Assembly: GCA_011391115.1 (NCBI GenBank)
Contig: JAABRC010000137.1
Coordinates: forward strand, 1 to 5,790
Length of the DNA stretch: 5,790 nt
Reading direction: 5' to 3'
Origin: Candidatus Egaibacter danicus
Lineage (GTDB): Bacteria > Pseudomonadota > Gammaproteobacteria > Burkholderiales > Burkholderiaceae
Positions 5,517 to 5,790 of this stretch are shown here, piece by piece. Within the stretch, counting starts at the first letter, position 1; the number at the start of each line of letters is the position of its first letter. The translations under genes were made by a program, and so were the position numbers. A model generated the notes under the pieces. The model ran no database searches, was not told where the DNA came from, and saw nothing but the letters and a program-made list of their open reading frames with translations.

Positions 5517-5522
5517 TATTTG

Positions 5523-5790
5523 ATGGCCAAGACCGTCGCAGACGTGATGCAGATGGTGAAGGACAACGACGTCAAGTTCGTTGACTTCCGTTTCACCGAC
5601 ACCCGGGGCAAAGAGCAGCACGTGACCGTGCCTGTGTCCCACTTCGACGAAGACAAGTTCACCTCGGGCCACGCGTTCGACGGCTCTTCGGTTGCTGGCT
5701 GGAAAGGCATTGAAGCCTCGGACATGCAGCTCATGCCCGACTCCAACACCGCCAACATCGATCCGTTTTTCGAAGAGACCACGCTGTTCC
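5523..5790 (+). CDS. glnA: Glutamine synthetase, type I (5' part, cut by window edge)
   Basis: The first 89 codons of glutamine synthetase, which makes glutamine from glutamate, ammonia and ATP and is the main ammonia-assimilating enzyme of the cell. The N-terminus MAKTVADVMQMVKDNDVKFVDFRFTDTRGKEQHVTVP is the GlnA beta-grasp domain. It is followed by the HAFDGSSVAGWKGIEASDMQL block (about residues 51-71), containing the DGSS loop at 54-57, and then MPDSNTANIDPFFEETTLF. The form is that of dodecameric GSI-beta enzymes of proteobacteria, normally controlled by adenylylation of a C-terminal Tyr that lies outside this window. The reading frame is open to the last base. Its upstream DNA holds NtrC sites, a sigma-54 promoter and a strong Shine-Dalgarno sequence. 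In related bacteria ntrB and ntrC often follow glnA; that cannot be seen here. Confidence 0.97.
   Translation, partial: MAKTVADVMQMVKDNDVKFVDFRFTDTRGKEQHVTVPVSHFDEDKFTSGHAFDGSSVAGWKGIEASDMQLMPDSNTANIDPFFEETTLF

Overview
The window looks like an ordinary chromosomal stretch from a betaproteobacterium, most likely Burkholderiales and probably Comamonadaceae. This is inferred from the high-GC protein style, the glycine-rich form of RsuA, and the EI24 / CinA-like / glnA neighbourhood. It is not proved by any marker gene here. I see no insertion sequence, prophage, tRNA, rRNA or CRISPR array.

Layout, left to right. Bases 1-105 hold no gene I can assign. A DUF2062 membrane protein (106-693, minus) diverges from a 16S rRNA pseudouridine-516 synthase, rsuA (783-1535, plus). 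rsuA meets tail-to-tail, with only 8 bases between, a membrane-anchored DUF2726-like protein (1544-2278, minus). A 362-base gap (2279-2640) has no recognisable gene. It holds one weak 50-codon ORF on the minus strand and an 8-bp perfect inverted repeat. An alpha/beta hydrolase with a complete Ser-Asp-His triad (2641-3462, minus) diverges from an EI24-domain membrane protein (3532-4428, plus). A CinA-N-type molybdopterin-binding-domain protein (4461-5276, plus) follows 32 bases later and is probably co-transcribed with it.

The right end is the best-defined regulatory segment. Between the CinA-like stop codon and glnA (5523 to the window edge, glutamine synthetase, truncated) lies a textbook nitrogen-control region. 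It has a perfect NtrC-type palindrome at 5277-5297, a second half-site 27 bp downstream, a sigma-54 promoter with the exact GG-N10-GC spacing at 5455-5470, and a strong Shine-Dalgarno sequence at 5512-5516. A separate 7-bp perfect palindrome (5381-5399) overlaps a CATAAT -10-like box and may mark a second, regulated sigma-70 promoter.

Apart from the glnA control region, the genes are housekeeping or poorly characterised and do not form one obvious pathway. I found no convincing new system. The points most worth checking are the architecture of the glnA upstream region, the DUF2726 protein that seems to lack nuclease residues, and the unexplained gap at 2279-2640.
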